A DNA stretch of 20,683 nt from Bacteroidota bacterium (GCA_023461035.1 JAEWOD010000023.1:1-20683); one strand, 5' to 3'; positions 5,184 to 13,259 are shown, numbered from the stretch's first letter. Numbers and translations are program-made. The notes: generated by a model from the letters alone, not told the origin.

Positions 5184-7262
5184 TTAGTGGATTTCAGATT
5201 CTTTTTTTTCTTGTCTTTTGTTCAATTCGTATAAATAATCATAGGTCACAAATTGGGAACGCAGAACAGGTTGGGTATTGACACGATAGGTAAGGCTTTC
5301 ATAGGCATCATGATAACGTGCTTTCACATTATCATTAAAGCTCAACTCAAATGTGTCGGTTACCAATTTTTTGATTTGAGGATCATAAATCGGACAAGCC
5401 ACTTCCACACGTGCATCCAGATTTCGTTCCATCATATCGGCCGATGAAATGAACACCCGGTCATTTCCTCCATTCCTAAACCAATATACCCGTGGATGTT
5501 CCAGAAATTTATCGATGATACTGACAGACTCTATGTTTTCCGAAACACCCGGAATTCCCGGAATCAGACAATGAATCCCTCTCACTAACAAACGGATTTT
5601 CACTCCTTCAGCAGAAGCCATATAAAGCATATCGATGATCTCTTTATCGCTCAAACTGTTCAGTTTCAAATTGATGCCGGAAGGAAGTCCTTTGCGGTGA
5701 TTCTTTATTTCTTTTTTAATGAATTTGATCATTTTTTTGCGGGTCTGCATGGGTGAAACCAACAAATGTTCATAAGACTGGGTTTGATAATTGGCATTAA
5801 AAAATTTAAAAACCTGATTAATTTCCTGAGTAATTTCAGGCTGGGAGGTAAGCAAGGTATAATCCGTGTACAATTTTGCGGTGCCGGCATGGAAATTTCC
5901 CGTGCTGATAAAGGCATATTCCGAAGCCATATTATGTTCGGGCAATCTTTCTATATAACCAATTTTACAATGCACCTTCAATCCCTGCACCCCAAATATC
6001 ACATGCACGCCGGCGTCCTGTAGCCGTTTGGACCATTTCACGTTATTGGCTTCATCAAACCTTGCCCTTAACTCCAGAACGGCTGTAACTTCTTTTCCGT
6101 TTCTTGCAGCATTAATCAGCGCACTCATAACCTGGGACTCACTTGCAACGCGGTAAATGGTGATTTTGATTTTGGTTACTTTGGGATCGATGGCTGCTTC
6201 CCGCAAAAACCTTAAAAAAACAGAATAATCATGATAAGGTGCATACAGCATATGATCTTCGGCCGAAATCGCTTCGAAATTATTTCGGTAATAATTAAAT
6301 TTATAGGGGAGGATAGGTGCGATTTTTTCATATTCCAAATCATTTCGTCCCAGATTAGGAAATTTCATCAAATCACGTTTGTTATGATATTTACCACCGG
6401 CATTAATGCTGTCATAATCATCTATGCTCAACTTTTTGGTGAGAAACTGTAAAGTATCGGGTGCTATTTCCCGGTCATAAACGATTCTTACCGGTTCTCC
6501 TTTTCTTCTTCCTTCCAGACTCTTGGCGACTTTCTCCAACAGACTGTTCTCCAAATCAGTATCCATATCCAATTCCGAATCCCGGGTAATTTTGATAGAA
6601 TGCGCTTCGATGAATTCGTATTGAAATACCTTGAAAATCTCATCCAGATGATAACGAATGATGTCTTCCAAGTACATAACATATTGTTTCTGATTGATTT
6701 TGGGAAGGATAACAAACCGAGGAAACATTTGAGTCGGAACATCTATCAGTGCATATTTGGACACATCATCTTCTATAAATTTCACTGCCAGATAAAATGC
6801 CCCGTCACGTATCGCCGGTGCCGGCAGTTTTTTATCCAAAATATAAACTCCTATGGAATGGCTCAATTCCGAATTAAAATATTGGGAAACAAAATGGATG
6901 TGTTCAAAAGGAACATTTTTATCATCGATAAAGTAAATATTATGAGATTCCAGTTCCAGTAAAATCTGGTCGTAAAACATATCGTAATCTTCTCGCTGAA
7001 CTGCAACCAATTGGTTTATTTCTTCAACCAAATCCTCATCGGTTTGATTGGAAATAATATTTCGGTACCCATGGCTTTTAAGCTGTATGGAACGCAGCAA
7101 AGCCGAATATCTTACTGAATAAAATTCGTCCAGATTATTGGAATAAATTCCCAAAAACCTTAATCTCTCCAAAAGCGGAACATTTGAGTCTTTTACTTCC
7201 TGAAGGACGCGGGCGTTGAACTTTAGCCAACTTATTTCTCTATTTACGTATAATTTACTCAC
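5184..7262 (-). CDS. ppk1: Polyphosphate kinase PPK1
   Basis: 692 residues, the normal PPK1 length. It reversibly transfers the gamma-phosphate of ATP to growing polyphosphate through a phosphohistidine. The N-terminus YVNREISWLKFNARVLQE and the SNNLDEFYSVR segment are the PPK1 N domain. The catalytic phospholipase-D-like half shows His431 in GLKVHCKIGYI, His589 in DKFLEHPRVYWF (equivalents of E. coli His435 and His592), TGNFH, and SSADMMERNLDARVEV with the Mg/ATP-site arginines. Its ATG overlaps the stop of the SixA-like gene by four bases, implying translational coupling, and ppx follows 11 bases later. The pair builds and breaks down the same polymer. Confidence 0.95.
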   Translation of the reverse strand: MSKLYVNREISWLKFNARVLQEVKDSNVPLLERLRFLGIYSNNLDEFYSVRYSALLRSIQLKSHGYRNIISNQTDEDLVEEINQLVAVQREDYDMFYDQILLELESHNIYFIDDKNVPFEHIHFVSQYFNSELSHSIGVYILDKKLPAPAIRDGAFYLAVKFIEDDVSKYALIDVPTQMFPRFVILPKINQKQYVMYLEDIIRYHLDEIFKVFQYEFIEAHSIKITRDSELDMDTDLENSLLEKVAKSLEGRRKGEPVRIVYDREIAPDTLQFLTKKLSIDDYDSINAGGKYHNKRDLMKFPNLGRNDLEYEKIAPILPYKFNYYRNNFEAISAEDHMLYAPYHDYSVFLRFLREAAIDPKVTKIKITIYRVASESQVMSALINAARNGKEVTAVLELRARFDEANNVKWSKRLQDAGVHVIFGVQGLKVHCKIGYIERLPEHNMASEYAFISTGNFHAGTAKLYTDYTLLTSQPEITQEINQVFKFFNANYQTQSYEHLLVSPMQTRKKMIKFIKKEIKNHRKGLPSGINLKLNSLSDKEIIDMLYMASAEGVKIRLLVRGIHCLIPGIPGVSENIESVSIIDKFLEHPRVYWFRNGGNDRVFISSADMMERNLDARVEVACPIYDPQIKKLVTDTFELSFNDNVKARYHDAYESLTYRVNTQPVLRSQFVTYDYLYELNKRQEKKESEIH

Positions 7263-7741
7263 AGTTTTTTAGGTTTTATGATAGTTAGTGTTTCACCTCT
7301 TTCTATTTCTTGCCAATCATTGGTTTGAAAGGATAAAACTGCAATCCCTGATGTGGGAAGATTGTACAAATATTCATTTCCCATACGGTTGACAAATTCT
7401 GTAAATGCTTCATTATGACCAAATAATATGGCTGTTTCAATGGAGTTATCCAATTTTTTTACTTCTTTTAATAAATCAAAAAAGGAAAAAGTATAGAGGT
7501 TTTCGAGGATTTGAATTTCCGGATTTCCCTGAAAATGTTTTATGGCTATATCTGCTGTCTTTCTGGCTCTGATAGCGGGACTCGAAAACCATGCATCGAT
7601 TTTCAAATCAGGGAAGGTACTTAATCTTTCAGCCGACTTTTCGGTTCTCTCTATTCCGACTTCCTCCAAATCCCTGTTGAGATCGCTTACTCCCATGTCC
7701 CATCGGCTTTTTGCGTGTCTGAAAAGAATTAATTTTTTCAT
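7259..7741 (-). CDS. sixA: SixA-like histidine phosphatase
   Basis: 160 residues, one histidine phosphatase (phosphoglycerate-mutase fold) domain of the short SixA type. The catalytic loop LILFRHAKSRW (Arg8-His9) and second histidine ILFGHNEAF (His109) are present, as is SSPAIRARKTADI with the second phosphate-binding arginine. SixA proteins remove phosphate from phosphohistidine, in E. coli on phosphotransfer proteins. It starts 2 bases after the aminotransferase stop and overlaps ppk1 by four bases, so it is co-expressed with an enzyme that works through phosphohistidine. Whether it acts on PPK1 is unknown; other small phosphoesters are possible substrates. Confidence 0.87.
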   Translation of the reverse strand: MKKLILFRHAKSRWDMGVSDLNRDLEEVGIERTEKSAERLSTFPDLKIDAWFSSPAIRARKTADIAIKHFQGNPEIQILENLYTFSFFDLLKEVKKLDNSIETAILFGHNEAFTEFVNRMGNEYLYNLPTSGIAVLSFQTNDWQEIERGETLTIIKPKKL

Positions 7742-7743
7742 CT

Positions 7744-8943
7744 CTACTTTTTATTGTATTGATTGACAATTATTTGGGTGATTCTCTGACCCAATTCCCT
7801 GGCTACTGCTTCAGAAGTACGCAGAGAAACAGGAAATGTGATGGTTTTGCTCATTATTCTATCTGAAACTGAAAAATCCTGATTTTCATAATCGGGTAGG
7901 AGATTTCTAAATTCAGAATATAAGCTCTTATCTTTTTTCAAATTTTTAAAATGATCCCATTTTTTTATATAATGCCAATTGTTATCAAACCAATAAACAC
8001 ACGGAATCCCTTCCGATTTTAAATCGGCCACGACCTTTTTTGTCAAATTTTCATCTGATAGAAAAATACTTAAAAACGAGCCGTTATCGCCGGACTCATC
8101 GGGAAACTTCCGGAATTTGATTTCTGGGATTTTCCGAAGTTCATTTTTGATGATGGATTTGATCTTTCTTTGTGTGGCCAGGATTTCATCCAATTTTTGC
8201 CATTGTGCCAAACCAACCGCAGCTTGTAATTCTGAAATCCGGAAATTCAAACCTATGATGGGATGGCGTTCGGCACCGCGGTCATTTCCCAAATGATCAT
8301 GTCCGTGGTCGGAAAATTGATGGCAAAATTCATAAACGGAAGAATCTTGTGTCAAAACAGCTCCGCCTTCTCCGCTGGTAACCGTTTTTACAAAGTCAAA
8401 GGAAAAACATCCGACGTCTCCCATCGTCCCCAAATACCGGTTTTTATAGGTTGCGCCTATGGATTGGCAGGCATCTTCTATCAGGAAAATATCGTTTTCT
8501 TTGGCAATCTGCATCAACAGATCTAAATCGGCCATTCCACCACACATGTGAACGGGCATAATGGCTTTGGTGCGTGGACTGATGGCTTTTCTGACCGATT
8601 CCGGAGAAAGAGTCAATGTCTCATCAATGTCTGCAAAAACCGGAATGATTCCACAAAACAGCAATGCTTCCACACTGGCAACAAAAGTAAATGTAGGCAA
8701 TATGATTTCATCCCCGGCACCCAAACCCAAAGCTTTTATTGCGGTGATCAATGCCGTGGTGCCACTACTGGTCAAATGCGCATGTCTGATTTGGATTTTT
8801 TCCTGAATGGCTTCTTCCCATTCTCGTGATTTCCATTTGTTATTTCTTTGATTGTCAAAGTTGTACCGCATTAAAATGCCGGTTTCCATGATTTCGGATA
8901 ACTGGTCTTTTTCTTCTTTTCCAAATGTTTCAAATCCCGGCAT
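7744..8943 (-). CDS. DegT/DnrJ/EryC1-family PLP-dependent aminotransferase
   Basis: 399 residues, the usual family length. These enzymes transaminate nucleotide-activated keto-sugars or related substrates and feed surface polysaccharide or glycan synthesis. Visible features: SSGTTALITAIKALGLG (cofactor phosphate binding), GDEIILPTFTFVAS, PVFADID, IEDACQSIGA with Asp157 for the pyridine nitrogen, and Lys186 in FDFVKTVTSGEGGAVLT as the Schiff-base lysine. HPIIGLNFRISELQAA is the conserved substrate loop. It is the first gene of the operon with sixA, ppk1 and ppx, two bases before sixA. No other glycan gene is visible nearby, so the substrate stays open. Confidence 0.9.
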   Translation of the reverse strand: MPGFETFGKEEKDQLSEIMETGILMRYNFDNQRNNKWKSREWEEAIQEKIQIRHAHLTSSGTTALITAIKALGLGAGDEIILPTFTFVASVEALLFCGIIPVFADIDETLTLSPESVRKAISPRTKAIMPVHMCGGMADLDLLMQIAKENDIFLIEDACQSIGATYKNRYLGTMGDVGCFSFDFVKTVTSGEGGAVLTQDSSVYEFCHQFSDHGHDHLGNDRGAERHPIIGLNFRISELQAAVGLAQWQKLDEILATQRKIKSIIKNELRKIPEIKFRKFPDESGDNGSFLSIFLSDENLTKKVVADLKSEGIPCVYWFDNNWHYIKKWDHFKNLKKDKSLYSEFRNLLPDYENQDFSVSDRIMSKTITFPVSLRTSEAVARELGQRITQIIVNQYNKK

Positions 8944-8967
8944 AAAGATTCCAAATTTCTATTGAAA

Positions 8968-8975
8968 CAAATATA
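8968..8975 (-). promoter_or_regulatory. Putative promoter of the aminotransferase-sixA-ppk1-ppx operon
   Basis: On the minus strand TATATTTG fits TAnnTTTG exactly and lies 24 bases before the ATG at 8943. No convincing -33 TTG at standard spacing was found. The four downstream genes are so tightly packed that this is the likely start of one transcript. Confidence 0.5.
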
Positions 8976-9019
8976 GGCATTCAGGTTAATCTTGTGGTTA
9001 ATTCAAGGAAAATAAAAGA

Positions 9020-9056
9020 CAAACAAAAAATAAGAGGCCGATTGTTTCAATCGGCC
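9020..9056 (-). terminator. Intrinsic terminator on the minus strand
   Basis: GGCCGATTG (9036-9044) and CAATCGGCC (9048-9056) form a perfect 9-bp GC-rich stem with a 3-base loop. On the minus strand it is followed by TCTTATTTTTTGTTTG, a good U-tract; on the plus strand there is none. It therefore ends a minus-strand transcript arriving from the 9060-9630 side and insulates the polyphosphate operon. Confidence 0.75.
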
Positions 9057-9122
9057 CCTTGGCTTAGGTGGTAATTTATCACACACTTCATAGAATTCAT
9101 TTCTGAAATCTGGTATTTAAGG

Positions 9123-9452
9123 TTAGCGAAAGGTAAGCACTAGTTTTAAATTTTTTAAGGTTTGGTTTTCAGTTTGAAATGTGTAATAAAAGTTTTTGAG
9201 TTGAGCACAAAGTATTTGGCTATTCCTATTCTTATCCCAGCATGGTACATAAAATGAATCAGAAGAGAGGAGACCCATCCGTGGCTGAAATTTGTTTTCT
9301 AATTGATACTTTGTTTGTTTTAGTGAGAAAAAATAAGGTTGAAAAAGTTTAATACGTCTATTTAAGAGATTTCTTTCTTCGTGACATAACCCATTCTCAA
9401 CTCTTTTGGGAGTTTTTATGAATGAGTCAATTATGGAAAGATTGATGAACAT
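9123..9452 (-). CDS. Doubtful small ORF, no recognised product
   Basis: A 109-codon open frame beginning MFINLSIIDSF with an A-rich AAAAAATG start. A promoter-like TACATTTG lies 14 bases upstream and a strong terminator about 67 bases downstream. The protein has no signal peptide, no membrane span and no motif I know; it is rich in Asn, Lys, Leu and Phe, as expected from translated AT-rich DNA. The flanking transcription signals are the only reason to list it. A small RNA or a decayed gene fits equally well. Confidence 0.22.
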   Translation of the reverse strand: MFINLSIIDSFIKTPKRVENGLCHEERNLLNRRIKLFQPYFFSLKQTKYQLENKFQPRMGLLSSDSFYVPCWDKNRNSQILCAQLKNFYYTFQTENQTLKNLKLVLTFR

Positions 9453-9466
9453 TTTTTACTTTCGAG

Positions 9467-9474
9467 CAAATGTA
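9467..9474 (-). promoter_or_regulatory. Promoter-like -7 element upstream of the small ORF
   Basis: The minus strand reads TACATTTG, an exact TAnnTTTG match, 14 bases before the ATG at 9452. No -33 TTG at the usual spacing was seen. Together with the terminator at 9020-9056 it would define a transcript of roughly 430 bases. Confidence 0.3.
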
Positions 9475-9568
9475 AAGATTCATCTAATTCATGATGAAAA
9501 AAATCGGTTACAAAAACGTTACATTTGTTAAAATACTGATTATTAAATAAATATGAAATTCATTTTTT

Positions 9569-9631
9569 AGAGACTATTTAAATTTTAGTAAAGATTTCTT
9601 TGAAAATTTCGGTAAAACTTAAATAGTTTCT
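9569..9631. repeat. AT-rich inverted repeat at the end of the TPR/HTH gene
   Basis: Positions 9569-9587 and 9613-9631 are inverted copies with two mismatches in 19. The right arm reaches the last base of the stop codon of the 9631-11433 gene. On the minus strand the hairpin is followed by A, not T, so it is not a textbook terminator; it may protect or end the mRNA. Confidence 0.45.
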
Positions 9632-11433
9632 TAGCTTAACTGATAGTTATGTTCAAATTCTGATAAGAATTCTTCCGGATTGATAGGATTTTCCATTTCC
9701 AGTTTTTTACGCATCCTATGCCAAGTTACCCGGATGGAAGAATCAGATATGCCGAGCGCGGCAGCTATTTCACCCTGTCTCAAATTTAATTTGACCAAAC
9801 ATAAATAGCGGACTTCGGCTTGTGAAAGTTGGGGAAAAGCTTCCCGCAATGAATAGAGATAGTTAGGATAAACTTTATCAAACTGTTTACGGAAATGAAT
9901 CCAGTCCTCCTTGGTTAAAATGGTACTGGCTTGTAATTCAGAATAGTTGGGGGTGTTTTTTTCAGAATCATTTTTTAATGTCAGGATTAATTGATTGTTT
10001 TGTTTAAGTCTTTTTCTAAATAGATTGAGCTGTTCGTGGGCTTCTTTTATCATTTCCTGACTTTTTTGGAGATTTTCTTCCGCTAAATTCTTTTTATGAT
10101 TTAAACTCTCGAATTTATGTTTTTGCTGATTTTGGTATCGTTGATAATACAATAACACCATTCCCAAAATGATGAAACTGAAAATTAAGATGAGATTTCT
10201 GGCCAGTTTTTGTTCTGTCAGATTTTTTTCTGCTACCGAAATTGCATTTTGCATCTTTTCGTGTTGAAGCCGGTTGGTCACAGAGAGGAATTTTGTTTGG
10301 TTGATGGTTTTGAATAATTCGGTTTCGTAGGAATGACATAACTCGTTATAGAAATAAGCACTATCAAATTTATTTTTTTGTTTATATAGGGTTTCCAAAC
10401 CTTTGGTGGCTATAATAGACTCTCTCAACGTATTTTTGATTTTCGAATTTTTTAAAGCTGCCCATCTGAATTCAAATGCTTTTTCCTGTTGGTTTTGATT
10501 TTGATAAATGTCGGCCAAAAGATTTTGGACTTTGGCTACGTCATTTGGTTCGTTATAAATTTGGCTTTGCTTTAAATTATATTCAAGACGGGGAATGGCT
10601 TCATCATATTCTTTTTTAAGAACCAATCCTTTTGCGATTCCACCTTGTGAAATGCCCAGCCAGACATTAAAAAAAGGTGAGTCATAGCTGTCAAAATTTT
10701 CTTTATAGTTTTTATAATTCAGATTATAATCCCGCAACGTATCATAGATTTTTTGATAATAATACATACCGCTATCTATTTTGTTCATCCGGTAATAGGA
10801 ATCCCCGATTAAATCCATGTTCCAGACATAATTACTCAAATTAGTCTCAGCTGATCCCTGAATTTTCAGACTTTTTTTAGAATAATAAATGCTTTCGTTA
10901 TACATAGAAAGGTTATAGTAGATCAATCCGGCAAAAAATAAACGCATATAGAATTTTGGAAAATATTCTATTCCGATTTTTTCCTGAATTTCGACTGTCT
11001 TGGTGATATAAAACAAATTGTCTTCAAAAGAGGCTTTTGCATTTTCAACATACAGAGAATAGATTTCGGACAAAATTTGCTCGTCATTTAGATGGATGGT
11101 TTTTTGAAATAATTGGATTATTTCTTTTTCCATTTTGGGTGTAACAGAACTGGTAAGTCGTATGGAATTTAAAATTTCATACATCTTCAGGCGGACTTCC
11201 AACCGGGAGTTTGGTTCGTGCTTTAAATAGTCTTTGATTTCTGAAACAACTTGATTAAATTTTATAGGATCATAATTGGATTTTAAATCGGTATAAGTTT
11301 TTTCGGCTTCTATGGTCTGATAAAGATCGCTACGATCCCATTTTTTAATTATTTCTTCTGAGGTCATGTTTTGAGCGTTCAGAATCGAAATCCCAAAGAA
11401 AAACAATAGAATAAGGGTGTAGTTAAATACCAT
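9631..11433 (-). CDS. Membrane-anchored TPR protein with C-terminal LuxR/sigma-4-like HTH
   Basis: 600 residues. An N-terminal signal or anchor (VFNYTLILLFFFGISILNAQ, 1-20) is followed by an Asp/Tyr-rich helical repeat region (about 30-400) with tetratricopeptide-like helices such as YNLSMYNESIYYSKKSLKI. Then come one transmembrane helix (about 412-434, LILIFSFIILGMVLLYY), a charged coiled coil (about 435-495) and a helix-turn-helix (about 535-578: LSQAEVRYLCLVKLNLRQGEIAAALGISDSSIRVTWHRMRKKL). This layout is common in Bacteroidota: repeats outside the inner membrane, a DNA-binding domain inside. It is likely a one-component membrane regulator; the signal and targets are unknown. It stands alone between a terminator and a spacer. 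Confidence 0.8.
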   Translation of the reverse strand: MVFNYTLILLFFFGISILNAQNMTSEEIIKKWDRSDLYQTIEAEKTYTDLKSNYDPIKFNQVVSEIKDYLKHEPNSRLEVRLKMYEILNSIRLTSSVTPKMEKEIIQLFQKTIHLNDEQILSEIYSLYVENAKASFEDNLFYITKTVEIQEKIGIEYFPKFYMRLFFAGLIYYNLSMYNESIYYSKKSLKIQGSAETNLSNYVWNMDLIGDSYYRMNKIDSGMYYYQKIYDTLRDYNLNYKNYKENFDSYDSPFFNVWLGISQGGIAKGLVLKKEYDEAIPRLEYNLKQSQIYNEPNDVAKVQNLLADIYQNQNQQEKAFEFRWAALKNSKIKNTLRESIIATKGLETLYKQKNKFDSAYFYNELCHSYETELFKTINQTKFLSVTNRLQHEKMQNAISVAEKNLTEQKLARNLILIFSFIILGMVLLYYQRYQNQQKHKFESLNHKKNLAEENLQKSQEMIKEAHEQLNLFRKRLKQNNQLILTLKNDSEKNTPNYSELQASTILTKEDWIHFRKQFDKVYPNYLYSLREAFPQLSQAEVRYLCLVKLNLRQGEIAAALGISDSSIRVTWHRMRKKLEMENPINPEEFLSEFEHNYQLS

Positions 11434-11476
11434 GGCAAAAACTTATTCGTGCCATAGGATTAGGAGGTAATTAATA

Positions 11477-11484
11477 CAAATGTA
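11477..11484 (-). promoter_or_regulatory. Putative promoter of the TPR/HTH regulator
   Basis: TACATTTG on the minus strand is an exact -7 consensus match, 43 bases before the ATG at 11433. No -33 TTG at the expected distance is evident. Confidence 0.4.
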
Positions 11485-11514
11485 ATAAGGTTTTAGTCAA
11501 ATTTATCATTTGAT

Positions 11515-11557
11515 AAAAAAAATGTTAAAATCCAACCACCTGAATTTTAACATTTTT
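11515..11557 (-). terminator. Terminator after ppa
   Basis: Arms 11518-11531 and 11544-11557 are perfect 14-base inverted repeats around a 12-base loop. On the minus strand they are followed by further T residues (complement of the A-run 11515-11520). The stem is AT-rich but long. It lies about 30 bases after the pyrophosphatase stop and closes the crcB-ppa unit. Confidence 0.65.
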
Positions 11558-11586
11558 ATGATTCAAATACCGTTCAATAAAAGGAA

Positions 11587-12147
11587 TTAAGATTTTTTAG
11601 TTTCTTCTTTAATTCTTTTGTAATTGTCTTTATAATTCTGAATGGCCTTTGTGACGATTTCTTTGGCGACTTCCGCATTTTGGAATTCCTCTACTATTAC
11701 CACTTTATTTTCCAGTTTTTTATAGTCTTCAAAAAAGTTTTGTAATTCTACGGTAAGGTGTGGAGGTAATTCGGATACGTCTGTTATGTGGTTGACACTC
11801 ATGTCATTACTTGCTACTGCGATGATTTTATCATCACCCTCACCATTATCTATCATGCGTAAAACACCGATTACTTTAGCTTCGATGATACAAAGCGGAT
11901 CCACAGCGATTTGACAGATAACGATGATGTCCAGAGGGTCATTGTCATCACCCAATGTTTGCGGGATAAATCCATAATTATGCGGATAGGAAACGGAAGA
12001 AAAAAGAACGCGATCCAGTCTTAAAAGCCCGGAAGCTTTATCCAGCTCATATTTTGCTTTGCTTCCCTGCGGTATTTCGATGATAGCCTCTACAGTGTCC
12101 GGTTGTTTTGTTCCTACAGAAACGTGGTGCCAAGGATTAAATTTCAT
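11587..12147 (-). CDS. ppa: Inorganic pyrophosphatase, family I
   Basis: 186 residues, the standard length of a bacterial family I enzyme. It hydrolyses pyrophosphate to two phosphates with Mg2+ and pulls biosynthetic reactions forward. The signature DDNDPLDIIVIC contains the metal ligands Asp68, Asp70 and Asp73. YELDKASGLLRLDRVLFSS and YPHNYGFIPQTL are the conserved active-site strands, and DNGEGDDKI supplies Asp100 and Asp105. It begins 8 bases after the crcB stop and so should be in the fluoride-riboswitch transcript. Family I pyrophosphatases are known fluoride-sensitive enzymes, which gives the pairing biochemical sense. It may also have constitutive expression from a promoter I did not find. 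Confidence 0.95.
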   Translation of the reverse strand: MKFNPWHHVSVGTKQPDTVEAIIEIPQGSKAKYELDKASGLLRLDRVLFSSVSYPHNYGFIPQTLGDDNDPLDIIVICQIAVDPLCIIEAKVIGVLRMIDNGEGDDKIIAVASNDMSVNHITDVSELPPHLTVELQNFFEDYKKLENKVVIVEEFQNAEVAKEIVTKAIQNYKDNYKRIKEETKKS

Positions 12148-12155
12148 ATTTTATA

Positions 12156-12527
12156 TCATTTAGTTAATGTCAATCCTCCCCAGACTGCCAGAATTCCTAA
12201 AAGAAAACTTCCGGCAGAATAAAGAAAAAATCCTGTATAATTTGAATTTTGAAGCATTGATAAATTCTCATATGCAAAACTGGAAAAAGTAGTAAATCCA
12301 CCACAGAAACCGATGGTTAGAAAAATGCGCCATTCATCGGTCATCCACTCATACTTTTCAGACCATCCGAAAAATATCCCGATAAGCAAACAACCCAAAA
12401 TATTGACGGCAAAAGTACCATACGGAAAATTCAGTAACAGTATTTTGGAAAAACCGACGCTCATTCCGTAACGAGCTATGCTTCCGAGAAATCCCCCGAG
12501 CCCGACCAATAAAAATATCCTACCCAT
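12156..12527 (-). CDS. crcB: Fluoride channel CrcB/Fluc
   Basis: 123 residues with four predicted transmembrane helices, the usual size of a homodimeric Fluc channel. It lets fluoride leave the cytoplasm. Family motifs are intact: GLGGFLGSIARYGMS near the N-terminus, GTFAVNILGCLLIG with pore Asn42, and GFCGGFTTFSSF (74-84) with the phenylalanines (Phe78, Phe81 region) and Thr/Ser that line the fluoride path and the central Na+ site. It is preceded by a fluoride riboswitch, which fixes the function well, and is followed 8 bases later by ppa. Confidence 0.95.
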   Translation of the reverse strand: MGRIFLLVGLGGFLGSIARYGMSVGFSKILLLNFPYGTFAVNILGCLLIGIFFGWSEKYEWMTDEWRIFLTIGFCGGFTTFSSFAYENLSMLQNSNYTGFFLYSAGSFLLGILAVWGGLTLTK

Positions 12528-12555
12528 ATCAATTAATTTTCAGGTTAATAAAAGA

Positions 12556-12609
12556 GTAGGAGTCATCAGCCAATGGCGGTTTGTGAAAAGGAAGACCCCA
12601 TTTCCTGTT
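12556..12609 (-). promoter_or_regulatory. Fluoride riboswitch (crcB RNA motif)
   Basis: Read on the minus strand, the segment begins AGGAAATGGGGTCTTCCT, corresponding to the 5' hairpin GGnGAUGGnnnnCCnCC. It continues through ACCGCC-ATT-GGC and ends GGCTGATGACTCCTAC, the almost invariant 3' signature of the crcB motif. The start codon of crcB is 28 bases further on. No separate terminator hairpin is obvious in between, so control may be through the start region or a non-obvious structure. Confidence 0.93.
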
Positions 12610-12610
12610 G

Positions 12611-12618
12611 CAAAGATA
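12611..12618 (-). promoter_or_regulatory. Putative promoter of the riboswitch-crcB-ppa unit
   Basis: TATCTTTG on the minus strand is an exact TAnnTTTG match whose end lies two bases before the riboswitch. Transcription would therefore begin at or near the first bases of the aptamer. No -33 TTG at normal spacing was found. It lies 14 bases after the stop codon of the preceding gene. Confidence 0.55.
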
Positions 12619-12631
12619 ATTCAATCCGGAC

Positions 12632-13255
12632 TTATAAACTGCCGATTCGCTCCAATTTTTCAGAAGCAGCCATTCCATTTGGATTACAGCCCGGTTTTCC
12701 TTCCGGAATTTCCAGATTCATTTTTTTGTAAAAATCTACCCAATCTTGGTTAAAGTCCGATTCCCCCGGATTTTTAAACGTCATGGGATTCATTTCAAAT
12801 ATAGAGTCCTTTTCAAACGAATGGTAGACAAAATCAGAACAATAATAAGCCGTATCGCTTAAAATATAACTGAAATTATACGGTTTTCCCAACATGGTTT
12901 TTGCTTTTTGAATAGCGTGGTCAAAATCGGGATGAAACACTTTTTTAATTCGATAAACATCTATTTGAGAACCGTCTTTTTTTTGGGTTTTGAGAAATTC
13001 TTTCAATGTTATTCTTTCTGATCCGTTTTCAGGTGCAGCGTGTAAAACCCAGATTTCTTTTCCTGATTTTTCTACCAATGAAATATGCGAATAATCGGTT
13101 TTATGGGATGTTTGAGTAACGGCATTTATGGCATTGGATAAATTTCCTTCCGAATTTCCTACAAATAACAAATCTCCGTTTTCCAGATTTTCAGTTGGAT
13201 GATGAAATTGGCAGGCCAACAGAGAAAATGTAAAAATTAAAAACAAAATTTTCAT
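12632..13255 (-). CDS. YiiX/YebB-like NlpC/P60-type cysteine hydrolase, lipoprotein
   Basis: 207 residues. The N-terminus ILFLIFTFSLLACQ has a lipobox with Cys15, so the mature protein should be lipid-anchored. ENGDLLFVGNSEG opens the circularly permuted papain-like domain typical of YiiX/YebB proteins. SHISLVEK carries the likely catalytic His57, and AYYCSDFVYHSF the likely nucleophile Cys139. Family members are thought to cleave amide bonds in peptidoglycan-like or lipid substrates, but the true substrate is not established. It is upstream of the crcB unit on the same strand, but crcB appears to have its own promoter, so I see no functional link. Confidence 0.8.
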   Translation of the reverse strand: MKILFLIFTFSLLACQFHHPTENLENGDLLFVGNSEGNLSNAINAVTQTSHKTDYSHISLVEKSGKEIWVLHAAPENGSERITLKEFLKTQKKDGSQIDVYRIKKVFHPDFDHAIQKAKTMLGKPYNFSYILSDTAYYCSDFVYHSFEKDSIFEMNPMTFKNPGESDFNQDWVDFYKKMNLEIPEGKPGCNPNGMAASEKLERIGSL

Positions 13256-13259
13256 GGAA

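Larger units (their letters stand above)
8944..9630. other. Long, mostly non-coding spacer
   Basis: 687 bases between two minus-strand genes. It holds the operon promoter (8968-8975), a strong minus-strand terminator (9020-9056), a doubtful 109-codon open frame (9123-9452) with a promoter-like motif TACATTTG at 9474-9467, and an inverted repeat touching the stop codon of the upstream regulator (9569-9631). A small gene or RNA transcribed from about 9460 to 9020 would explain these parts. Confidence 0.5.

Noticed and set aside
9036..9056. Plus-strand terminator
   Set aside because: No T-run follows on the plus strand; the U-tract exists only on the minus strand.
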